From Bifidobacterium mellis (GTDB taxonomy: Bacteria; Actinomycetota; Actinomycetes; Actinomycetales; Bifidobacteriaceae), in assembly GCF_000967265.1 (NCBI RefSeq), contig NZ_KQ033885.1, positions 310,001 to 374,000 on the forward strand: a DNA stretch of 64,000 nucleotides. The letters run 5' to 3'. The translations under genes and the position numbers were made by a program. Below, piece after piece: positions 46,845-61,960 of this stretch. The notes under the pieces are model-generated. The model saw only the letters and a program-made list of their open reading frames with translations. It was not told the origin of the DNA and ran no database searches. The number at the start of each line of letters is the position of its first letter. The stretch's first letter is position 1.

Positions 46845-47876
46845 ATGGCGAAGGGTGGTGTGACCATGGAGAACGCGGAGACGGACTTTGCGAAGACTGA
46901 GCCCATCCGTCTGCGGCTGTTCGACTGGTGGAGCCGATACGCCCGCGACCTGCCCTGGCGCTTCGGACGAACCACGCCTTGGGGGGTCCTGGTCTCCGAG
47001 GTCATGAGCCAGCAGACCCAGATGAGCCGGGTGGTGCCCTACTGGACGGCCTGGATGAAGGTCTGGCCGGATGCGGCCTCCCTGGCTGCTGCACCCAAGG
47101 CCGAGGTCATCACGGCCTGGGGCCGGTTGGGCTACCCGCGCCGAGCCCTGCGCCTGCAGGAGTGTGCGCAGCAGGTGGCCGGCCAGTATGCAGACCGGCT
47201 GCCCCGTGACTACGACCAGCTGGTGGCCCTGCCTGGCATCGGCGACTACACGGCCAGCGCTGTCATGAGCTTTGCCTACGGCGAGAGGATCGCCGTCATC
47301 GACACCAATATCCGCAGGGTGCTTTCCAGGGTCTTTCTGGGGCATGAATCCACCGGGGGCGCTGCCAGTCGAGAGGAGCGCCAGCTGGCCTGGCAGGTCC
47401 TGCCCGAGGACGGAGGGCCGGAGGATATCGGTGCCGAAGACAGCGGTGTCCAGGAAGATGGCGGCAGTGGCCGTCTGGGACTGGCTGATCCGAAGGTCAG
47501 GTCGGCAGCCTGGCGGGAGCCGCCCTCGGCCCGATGGAACCAGGCCGTCATGGAGCTGGGTGCCACGGTCTGCATCGCCCGCAAGCCGGCCTGCGACATA
47601 TGCCCTCTGGCCGGCCATTGCCGCTTTCTCAAGGCCGGACTGCCCGGTCTGGGCGCAGGCAGGACCAGGCCCCGGCAGCGCTTCGCAGGCACCGACCGGC
47701 AGGTCCGCGGCGCCATCCTTCAGGCCCTGCGGCAGGCTTCGGGCGCGCCTGTCCCAAGGAAGGATCTGAAACCCCTGTGCAAGGACGAAATCCGGCTTGA
47801 TCGGTGCATCGCATCCCTGGACGAGGATGGTCTTCTGGAGATTGGCCAGGATGGCAGTCTGAGTCTGCCGAAGTGA
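46845..47876 (+). CDS. mutY: A/G-specific adenine glycosylase
   Basis: About 343 residues. The N-terminal domain has LPWRFGRTTPWGVLVSEVMSQQTQ (catalytic Glu region), then the helix-hairpin-helix LPGIGDYTASAVMSFAYG with catalytic Asp in VIDTN. The iron-sulfur cluster Cys pattern is CIARKPACDICPLAGHC. An acidic insert of about 35 residues (LPEDGGPEDIGAEDSG onward) precedes the cluster domain and is unusual. The C-terminal MutT-like domain appears short. The start could be 46830, 46845 or 46866; I chose 46845 for GAGGCGG upstream. It removes A opposite 8-oxoG. Confidence 0.88.
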   Translation: MAKGGVTMENAETDFAKTEPIRLRLFDWWSRYARDLPWRFGRTTPWGVLVSEVMSQQTQMSRVVPYWTAWMKVWPDAASLAAAPKAEVITAWGRLGYPRRALRLQECAQQVAGQYADRLPRDYDQLVALPGIGDYTASAVMSFAYGERIAVIDTNIRRVLSRVFLGHESTGGAASREERQLAWQVLPEDGGPEDIGAEDSGVQEDGGSGRLGLADPKVRSAAWREPPSARWNQAVMELGATVCIARKPACDICPLAGHCRFLKAGLPGLGAGRTRPRQRFAGTDRQVRGAILQALRQASGAPVPRKDLKPLCKDEIRLDRCIASLDEDGLLEIGQDGSLSLPK

Positions 47877-47892
47877 AGGCCGCCCCGGCGAT

Positions 47893-47898
47893 TAGACT
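47893..47898 (+). promoter_or_regulatory. -10 element placed for a near-leaderless start
   Basis: TAGACT, then GGAGAAGT, then the ATG at 47907. The TAGACTGGAG string matches that before the TM2 gene. Confidence 0.45.
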
Positions 47899-47906
47899 GG
47901 AGAAGT

Positions 47907-48557
47907 ATGGCCAAGCGACGCATGAGCGAGAAGAAGCGGCGGATGTATCGTCGCCGGAGGATTGCGGCCGCCCTGCTGGCGGTGCTCTTCCTGCTGGTCT
48001 GCGCTGGCCTGGTCTGGGGCGTGGGGGCCGGCATCAGAGCCCTGCGTGGAGGTGATGGGGGCCAGGGAGCCTCGACCAGCGCCCAGCAGACCACAAAGAC
48101 CAAATCCAAAGACAAGGACAAGCAGAAGAAGGACGCCGGCAAGAAGCGTTCCTCCGGGGCTCCTGACTGCGACAAGGGGGATCTGGCTCTGGAGCTGGCT
48201 GCGCCCGATCCCAGCACTGGGGTCGGCGGGTCCATCGACTTTACGGTGACCATCCGGCACAAGGGAACGGGTTCATGCTTGGTGGACGGTTCCGACGGTA
48301 GCCGGGTGCTGGTCATCACCAGCGGTCAGGATACCGTCTGGCGCTCCGATGCCTGCCCGGTGGGGGCGCGCACCCTGCTCATGGCCACAGGAGACAAGGA
48401 TGTGCAGACCATCACCTGGCATGCCGACAGGAGCCAGGAGAGCTGTCAGCCCGACCAGAAGCTGCCCCGGGTCAAGGCCGGTTCCTACCAGGCCAAGCTG
48501 GTGCTCAAGGCCGATTCCAATGTGGTCTCCCAGCCAGTGCCGGTCATGGTCCAATAG
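47907..48557 (+). CDS. Membrane-anchored extracellular protein of unknown function
   Basis: 216 residues. A strongly basic cytoplasmic start (KRRMSEKKRRMYRRRR) precedes one membrane segment (about 20-45), then a Lys/Asp/Ser linker (about 52-86) and an extracellular beta-rich domain (about 88-216). Four Cys (CDKGD, GSCLV, ACPVG, ESCQP) could form two disulfides. It is not recognised. It lies just before the rpoB promoter and reads in the same direction. Confidence 0.75.
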   Translation: MAKRRMSEKKRRMYRRRRIAAALLAVLFLLVCAGLVWGVGAGIRALRGGDGGQGASTSAQQTTKTKSKDKDKQKKDAGKKRSSGAPDCDKGDLALELAAPDPSTGVGGSIDFTVTIRHKGTGSCLVDGSDGSRVLVITSGQDTVWRSDACPVGARTLLMATGDKDVQTITWHADRSQESCQPDQKLPRVKAGSYQAKLVLKADSNVVSQPVPVMVQ

Positions 48558-48582
48558 CAGCTTTTCCAAGACGACACGCCGA

Positions 48583-48611
48583 TTGCGTCCATGGTTCTTG
48601 TCTGCTATAGT
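48583..48611 (+). promoter_or_regulatory. rpoB promoter
   Basis: TTGCGT (48583-48588), 17 bases, then TATAGT (48606-48611) with TGC directly before the -10, an extended -10. Transcription should start near 48618, leaving a leader of about 134 bases. Confidence 0.75.
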
Positions 48612-48639
48612 TTTGTCTTTGCATGAGGTGTGTCATATA

Positions 48640-48669
48640 GCGGGCATGCATCATCGAGGAGATGCCCGC
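48640..48669 (+). promoter_or_regulatory. Hairpin in the rpoB leader
   Basis: An eight-base-pair stem (GCGGGCAT/ATGCCCGC) with a 14-base loop lies in the untranslated leader. The 3' arm shares GATGCCCGC with the rpoB-rpoC spacer hairpin. There is no T-run, so it is not a plain terminator. Confidence 0.5.
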
Positions 48670-48751
48670 GAATAGGCATATGGCGGCCGTTCGGCATCTC
48701 CCTGGGGTAACAGGAATGATCGAGTACGGCGAGCGATAAGGAACGTCCATT

Positions 48752-52318
<3,567 letters not shown>

Positions 52319-52331
52319 ACCACAAGTCACA

Positions 52332-52356
52332 GGGATGCCCGCCTGAAGGGCATCCC
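52332..52356 (+). promoter_or_regulatory. rpoB-rpoC intercistronic hairpin
   Basis: A perfect nine-base-pair stem (GGGATGCCC/GGGCATCCC) with a seven-base loop lies 13 bases after the rpoB stop. No T-run follows. It may be an RNA processing or stability element. Confidence 0.7.
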
Positions 52357-52406
52357 GCCAAGAGGCAAACTTCAGAGCAGTTACAAGATCAGAGACAGGA
52401 CACAGA

Positions 52407-56567
<4,161 letters not shown>

Positions 56568-56592
56568 GCGCATGCAAGGCCAGTAGCCGCAG

Positions 56593-56626
56593 ATCCGCTT
56601 GGGCCGGATGACCCGGCCTGGCGGAT
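56593..56626 (+). other. Nested hairpin downstream of rpoC
   Basis: Outer arms ATCCGC/GCGGAT enclose inner arms GGCCGG/CCGGCC around a five-base loop. It lies between the rpoC stop and the main terminator. No T-run follows; it may stabilise the 3' end. Confidence 0.5.
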
Positions 56627-56630
56627 TCGG

Positions 56631-56650
56631 CTGCAGGTTACTGCAGGTTA
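56631..56650 (+). repeat. Ten-base direct repeat
   Basis: CTGCAGGTTA is present twice in tandem between the nested hairpin and the terminator. No function is apparent; it may be a slippage product. Confidence 0.8.
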
Positions 56651-56663
56651 CGTGATACCAGAT

Positions 56664-56711
56664 GAGGGCCCGTGTGATCTCGACGATTGCACGGGCCCTC
56701 GTTTTGTTTTT
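56664..56711 (+). terminator. rpoBC terminator
   Basis: Perfect 11-base-pair stem (GAGGGCCCGTG with CACGGGCCCTC), 15-base loop, then GTTTTGTTTTT. A classical rho-independent terminator 97 bases after rpoC. The convergent reverse-strand operon ends 28 bases further on. Confidence 0.93.
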
Positions 56712-56738
56712 CTCGGGGTCCAGGTTATTGGCAGCAGG

Positions 56739-59156
56739 TCAGCGCAGGTGCCTGGGGGAAAGCAGGGTGCGCCAGCGTCGGGTTCGTGGCAGGGATTTCA
56801 GGATGGCGGATCGAAGCTTGTCCACCAGCTGCCAGCAGTCCTCGGCCTCCTGCTCATCCGAAGGGTGCCGGTCGAAGGAGGCCTGATCGGCCATGCTGCG
56901 CAGTCGATCCAGATCGCCGCACAGTCCGGCCGACGAAGACCCTGTGGGGTCGGTCAGCAGGTTCCGGGTGATCAGAGCCTCCTGCTCGCTACGGGTGCCG
57001 TCCAGGGACAGACCGGTCTGTCTGCCTAGGTTGCTGATTTGTCGCCAGCCGGCACGGATACGTGTCTTCGGGTCGCCGGTCGACCGGGCCCGTCGGCGCA
57101 GCCAGGACTTGAAGGCCAGCAGGAGCAGAACCAGCAGAGCAGGCAGCCAGAGCGGCATGGTCCAGAGCGTCACTTTGGCTATCAGGGGTCCGTACCGCTT
57201 CCAGAAGGAGGGCGAAGACTGCCGGGATGCTTCCTGCCCGCCAACGGTGGTTCGACCCTGGGTGGCCCGGTCGTCACGGGGAGGATCGACCAGCGGGGGA
57301 GGCGGCTGGCGGACCAGGGTGCGCGGATCGGGCGGCGTGGAGTCCAAGGACTTGTCCGGGGTCTTGGTCTCCGGTGGCGTGGGGTAGAAGGGGACCCACC
57401 CGAGTCCCTTCAGATTGACCTCCACCCAGGCCTGGGCATCGCGTCCTGTGAAGTCGATTCGGGTGCTCCCGTCCGCCTGGGTCCTGGTCCTTGCCCGGCT
57501 GATGGAGCCATCGCGGTTCTTGGGCACGAATCCCAGGACCACCCGGGATGGCAGACCCATCTGCCGGGCCAGGAGGGCCATGGCCGAGGCGTATTGTTCG
57601 CTGTCACCAACCATTGCCTGGCCCTGCAGGAGCTGATTGATCCGATAGTCGCCATGGCCGGAGGGCGAGGGATAGTCGCCGGCCAGACCATGGGAGAACC
57701 ATCCCTCCCGGTGCAGCCGTTCCTCGATGGCCAGCGCCCTGGCGCCGCCCCGCGCCTGCATGGAGGTCATGGAGGCGGCCGCCTTGGGCAGGCTCTCAGG
57801 GGCATCCGCCAGGGGAGGCACCTGTGCATCTCCTGGATCGCTGTCGGTTATGCGGCGGGTTGCTGGTCGGTCTTCGGCCACGCCGCGCACCGTATAGCTG
57901 GCCCCGGCCTGCAGGGTCTCATCGGTCAGTGCGGTGTCTGTGGCCTTGTTGAAGTAGAGGTCCTTTCGTTGCAGGCCCTGATCCGTATCGATGCCGTCGA
58001 CCTGCCCGGCGGAGGGCAGCCAGGCGTGGTCGAATCCCTCTCGAATCTGGAAGGTTGCGGTAAAAGGCTGTCCGGTCTGTTCGCCGTCTTTGGCCTTCTC
58101 CTGCTGGGTTTCTGTGCGGATCTGTGCGCCGATGCGCCGGTAGTCGGCGGCTCCTGCGCCCGAGGAGTCGGACAGGTTCCAGACCTTGCCGTCATAACGG
58201 TCCATGACGGCCATTCGGACCGGCGTGCCGGCGGGCAGGTTGCGGACCGTGACCAGGGTATCGTCGCGATGGCGTTTGATATAGGCGCGGTAATCGCTCA
58301 AGGGGCTGGTGAACCGGTAGGGGTCCATGGGGGGCTGATAGTGGTCTCGGATGACCAGCCGGGGCGGGGCGGGCAGGAGTCCAGCGGAGAAAATCAGTCC
58401 GGCTGTCAATGCCAGGGTCACAAGAGTGGATGCGGGTCCTTGCAGACGCAGCAGACCCATTCCGCTGGCGCACCAGATCAGCAGGAGCAGCCAGAGGATG
58501 CCGCCCGTCAACGCCGGGTAAAGGCCTTTGCTGGTGCCTAGGGCTGCTGACACAGCCATGGTGCCCAGGATGGGCAGGGTGGCTGTCAGGATGGCCACGG
58601 GGTGTGCCGGCCGCCCCGGATTGCGGCCCAGGCCATGACGGGCCAGCAGCACGGCCAGATAACAGGTCCAGAGCATCAACGTCCATAGGGCCATCAGTCC
58701 GCCGGCTTCCTGGCCAAGTGGGGGATTGATGGCCGCCAGGGTCTTGAAAGCGCCGAAAGTGGTTGACCACCCTTGTGTCAGGGTTGTCCAGGTAGGCAGG
58801 ACGTGTGCCAGGGTGGTCCCGTTCAGAGCGAGGATGGGGCCTAGCAGGAACTGCGCCGCGATCAGCAACAGAGGTTGCAGGAGGGCTGTGGCAATACCAC
58901 GGCGGGGGAGCAGGGCGATCAGCAGTCCGGTCAGGCAGGCCGCGGCTCCCACTGTCAACCAGAAGAGCAGGCTGCCGTAGACCGGCAGCAGCTGCAGCCC
59001 TGCAAGCAGGTCGAGGGGCGCCAGTGCCGCGACCAGAATGACGGGAGAGCGGTGCCTGGTCGGGTCGACTGTGGATTGCAGGCCTGCCCGGTCAATCAGG
59101 CGAATCGGCTCCCTCCGGGCTTGGTCCATCCATGATGCGGATGTAGATGTGCTCAT
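56739..59156 (-). CDS. Transglutaminase-like membrane protein (DUF3488/TgpA type), probably inactive; PFNA-cluster tgm
   Basis: 805 residues. The N-terminal about 260 residues hold several membrane segments (DUF3488-like). An extracellular part with the transglutaminase core lies at about 500-600, then Pro-rich linker, one membrane segment (about 665-690) and a cytoplasmic tail. In the core the nucleophile position is Ser (GDSEQYASAM, where active members have Cys). The His position is Gln (DAQAWVEV) and the Asp position is Tyr (FYPTPP). The start overlaps the DUF58 stop (ATGA). It is the fourth gene in the operon order fn3-moxR-duf58-tgm. Confidence 0.85.
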   Translation of the reverse strand: MSTSTSASWMDQARREPIRLIDRAGLQSTVDPTRHRSPVILVAALAPLDLLAGLQLLPVYGSLLFWLTVGAAACLTGLLIALLPRRGIATALLQPLLLIAAQFLLGPILALNGTTLAHVLPTWTTLTQGWSTTFGAFKTLAAINPPLGQEAGGLMALWTLMLWTCYLAVLLARHGLGRNPGRPAHPVAILTATLPILGTMAVSAALGTSKGLYPALTGGILWLLLLIWCASGMGLLRLQGPASTLVTLALTAGLIFSAGLLPAPPRLVIRDHYQPPMDPYRFTSPLSDYRAYIKRHRDDTLVTVRNLPAGTPVRMAVMDRYDGKVWNLSDSSGAGAADYRRIGAQIRTETQQEKAKDGEQTGQPFTATFQIREGFDHAWLPSAGQVDGIDTDQGLQRKDLYFNKATDTALTDETLQAGASYTVRGVAEDRPATRRITDSDPGDAQVPPLADAPESLPKAAASMTSMQARGGARALAIEERLHREGWFSHGLAGDYPSPSGHGDYRINQLLQGQAMVGDSEQYASAMALLARQMGLPSRVVLGFVPKNRDGSISRARTRTQADGSTRIDFTGRDAQAWVEVNLKGLGWVPFYPTPPETKTPDKSLDSTPPDPRTLVRQPPPPLVDPPRDDRATQGRTTVGGQEASRQSSPSFWKRYGPLIAKVTLWTMPLWLPALLVLLLLAFKSWLRRRARSTGDPKTRIRAGWRQISNLGRQTGLSLDGTRSEQEALITRNLLTDPTGSSSAGLCGDLDRLRSMADQASFDRHPSDEQEAEDCWQLVDKLRSAILKSLPRTRRWRTLLSPRHLR

Positions 59157-60400
59157 GGCTGGTTCTCCAAAAGGGGGGGAAGGTCCTGCAGGCTGTCCAG
59201 AACGGCGCTGACCAGGCCTGGCTGCATCTGCAGGTCTGGTTGAGCGTCCAGGTCAGCAGCCAGCAGCATGACCGGGGGGGTGCCCTGAACCGATTCGCCC
59301 ATCAGTGCTGAGGGTTGGCGGTCGCCCAACGAACCGGTCACCAGAATGGTCAGGCTGGTTCGTTCAGGAGCGTCAGCCAGGTCTGGCTTGTCGTAGCTGT
59401 CCTGGCTGGGGCGGATGGCACTGCAGGCATCCAGAAAGCTTCGGGGATCCTCCGTGGGCAGGGTGGTTACATGGGCATCTAAATCATCGGGTTCCGGGGC
59501 CAACGCTTGCAGCCGACGGCCATCAAGGAGGCATCGGCAGCCCAGGGAGGCGAAGAGTTCAACTGCCAGTTCGAACTCATCCGCGTTCCGGTAGGAGGCG
59601 GCCTGGCCGTCCAAAATCAGTTCGGTCCTGGTGCGCAGGGTGGGCTCGTACTGGCGGACCATCAGGGTACCGGCCCGGGCGGTGGACAGCCAGTGGACCC
59701 GCTTCATGTCGTCGCCCGGAGCATAGGGGCGAAGGGCATGGAATTCCAGGTCGTCGTCGACAATGCCGGGACCAGGATCCCCCTCCAGATCGCGTTCCAG
59801 TCCGGCTTCAAGGGGCGGCAGGGCCACCGTGCGGGGATGGATGTAGAGTTTTCGGGCCCCAGTCAGGATTCGGCGGCGGCGGATGAGTCCCAGCGGATCC
59901 CCGGCCTCCATGGTCACCGGGCCCAGGTCAATCACGCCACGGGACCTGGCTTCCAGCTTCAAGCGGATCTGGTGACTCTGGCCGGGAGTCAGGGCTGGCA
60001 GCGGCGCCATGATGGTTCCTTGGCCTAGAGCCAGACCGATTCGGCCACGGCGGGTGGAACGGCTGCCCGGATTGGTTAGAACCAGGACCAGCTCAGCCTG
60101 GCCGCCCACCTCCAGACGGCCCTGGTCCAGACTCGTTTCAGCGTTACAGGACAGGTTGCCCAGGCTCATCAGCAATCCCAGCAACAGCATGCCCGCGCCC
60201 AGCAAAGTGCCCGCCAGCAGTTCACGCCAGCCTGTAGGGACGAAGGCCAGAGCGCACAGGAGTGCGGCCAGAGCCATGGCCCGGCCCAGGGCAGTGACGG
60301 ACTGCCACAGGTCAGCGGCCCGGGATCGCAGGCCCTGTATGGATCCTGTCGAGGATACCGGCCTTGCCTCCGGGGCAGGTCGGCGGGCGAAGGCGGTCAT
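59153..60400 (-). CDS. DUF58 protein (PFNA cluster)
   Basis: 415 residues. Two N-terminal membrane segments (about 40-85) precede a beta-rich region, then the DUF58 core with LRPYAPGDDMKRVHWLSTARAGTLMVRQYEP. A vWA-like fold follows (LILDGQAASY), where the usual DxSxS metal site is not complete. DUF58 proteins act with MoxR ATPases. It sits between the MoxR gene (three-base gap) and the transglutaminase-like gene (overlap). Confidence 0.85.
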   Translation of the reverse strand: MTAFARRPAPEARPVSSTGSIQGLRSRAADLWQSVTALGRAMALAALLCALAFVPTGWRELLAGTLLGAGMLLLGLLMSLGNLSCNAETSLDQGRLEVGGQAELVLVLTNPGSRSTRRGRIGLALGQGTIMAPLPALTPGQSHQIRLKLEARSRGVIDLGPVTMEAGDPLGLIRRRRILTGARKLYIHPRTVALPPLEAGLERDLEGDPGPGIVDDDLEFHALRPYAPGDDMKRVHWLSTARAGTLMVRQYEPTLRTRTELILDGQAASYRNADEFELAVELFASLGCRCLLDGRRLQALAPEPDDLDAHVTTLPTEDPRSFLDACSAIRPSQDSYDKPDLADAPERTSLTILVTGSLGDRQPSALMGESVQGTPPVMLLAADLDAQPDLQMQPGLVSAVLDSLQDLPPLLENQP

Positions 60401-60403
60401 GGC

Positions 60404-61960
60404 TCACTGCTCTCCTGTGGGGACGGGGACCTTGGACAGGGCTTCGGCCAGCGCTTGGTGTTCGTCCATGTCCGCCAGCCTGCTCTGGGCGGTCAGGAGC
60501 AGCCGGTGGGCCAGGATGGGGTCGACCAGGTCCTTGACATCGTCGGGGATCACGTAGTCGCGGCCCTGAGCGCAGGCCCGGATCCTGGCGCAGCGGACCA
60601 GGGCCAGTCCGCCTCGGATGGAGGAGCCGACCCGGATGGCGGGGCTGTGCCGTGTGGCTTCGATGATGTGGATGACGTATTCCATGATGGAGGAATCGCA
60701 GAAGACCTTGGAGGCGCAGGCGGCCATGGCCTCCAGTTGGTCGGCATCGACCACCGGTTCGACCAGGCCGGCCCGGTCGCGGATGTCGGCCTCTTGGAGG
60801 ATGCGCATGCTGGCATCATGCCCCGGCGCACCCAGGGAGGTGCGGATTAAAAAACGGTCCATCTGAGCCTCGGGCAGGGCATAGGTGCCCAGCTGCTCGA
60901 TGGGATTCTGGGTGGCCATAACCATGAATGGCCGGGGGAGGCGGTAGGTACGGCCATCCACGGTCACCTGGCCTTCCTCCATGACCTCCAGCAGGGCCGA
61001 CTGGGTCTTGGGGGAGGCTCGGTTGATCTCGTCAGCCAGAACCAGGGAGGCGAAGACCGGACCGGGCCGGAAGGAGAATCGTCCTTGAGACTGGTCGTAG
61101 AAGGTCACGCCCAGCAGATCGGAGGGCAGCAGGTCGGGGGTGAACTGGATCCGCTTGCAGTCCACGGCGATTGAGGCGGCCAGAGCCCGTGAAAGCTGGG
61201 TCTTGCCGGTGCCCGGATTGTCCTCCAGGAGCACATGGCCTCCTGCGATCAGGGCGGTGACGCACAGGGCGATGGTCTCCTCCTTGCCCAGCACCGCCTG
61301 GCCGACGTTGTCGACTATGGAGCGGAAGAGGCTGGCGAAGGTCGATACATCCACGGCGGCTTGGCTGCGGTCCACTGCCTGGCTGCTGCCTCCTGCTTGG
61401 CCTGATCGTCTCTTCCGCCTGGCCTCTTCTGCCTGATCTCCTGCTTCGGTGAAAGACCGTTGGTTCTGACCGGTCTTTTCTGCTCCCCTGGGTTCGTCGG
61501 TCCTGACTTCGTATCTGGGAGCCGAGGTCCGCTCCAGTCGGGGGTGTCGGGACTGATCGGTGACATCGACGAGGTCAGGCCTGGCAGGGGTTGATGAGGA
61601 CCGGGTGAACAGGTCACGGACCGGCTGGCGGACGGGGATGGTCCCGTCTTCCACCATGGTGCGATCCGATGGGACGGATTCCGCCTCGGACTCCTGAGTC
61701 CTTTCCTGCCTGGCAGCCACAGGGATGCGGCCGGGACGGGTCCGGTCGTCGCTCATCGCCTGGGAGGATTCCTGCTGGCCCAGACCGGCCATGAGGGCCT
61801 GGCGCTGTCGCTTCAGTACATCCAGTCGGTCGGCAGGGAGCCGTCGGCCTTCGCTGCCTGCTTCGCGGGCGGCCTTGGGGGTACTCCTCCTGGTCGCGTC
61901 ATCGGGAATGGTGCCGTCCTGCTGGATGGGTTCCTGTACGTTTCGTTCATCCATGGTCAT
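60404..61960 (-). CDS. MoxR-family AAA ATPase (PFNA cluster)
   Basis: 518 residues. The first about 195 are a charged, disordered extension rich in Arg, Gln, Glu and Ser. The AAA core covers about 205-515. Walker A is NPGTGKT, Walker B LVLADEINRASPKTQSALLEVMEE, sensor ATQNPIEQLGTYALPEAQMDRF, and the MoxR lid domain is C-terminal. It is thought to act as a chaperone for DUF58/vWA partners. The start overlaps the upstream FN3 gene stop (ATGA). The long N-terminal extension is larger than in typical MoxR proteins of about 320 residues. Confidence 0.9.
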   Translation of the reverse strand: MTMDERNVQEPIQQDGTIPDDATRRSTPKAAREAGSEGRRLPADRLDVLKRQRQALMAGLGQQESSQAMSDDRTRPGRIPVAARQERTQESEAESVPSDRTMVEDGTIPVRQPVRDLFTRSSSTPARPDLVDVTDQSRHPRLERTSAPRYEVRTDEPRGAEKTGQNQRSFTEAGDQAEEARRKRRSGQAGGSSQAVDRSQAAVDVSTFASLFRSIVDNVGQAVLGKEETIALCVTALIAGGHVLLEDNPGTGKTQLSRALAASIAVDCKRIQFTPDLLPSDLLGVTFYDQSQGRFSFRPGPVFASLVLADEINRASPKTQSALLEVMEEGQVTVDGRTYRLPRPFMVMATQNPIEQLGTYALPEAQMDRFLIRTSLGAPGHDASMRILQEADIRDRAGLVEPVVDADQLEAMAACASKVFCDSSIMEYVIHIIEATRHSPAIRVGSSIRGGLALVRCARIRACAQGRDYVIPDDVKDLVDPILAHRLLLTAQSRLADMDEHQALAEALSKVPVPTGEQ

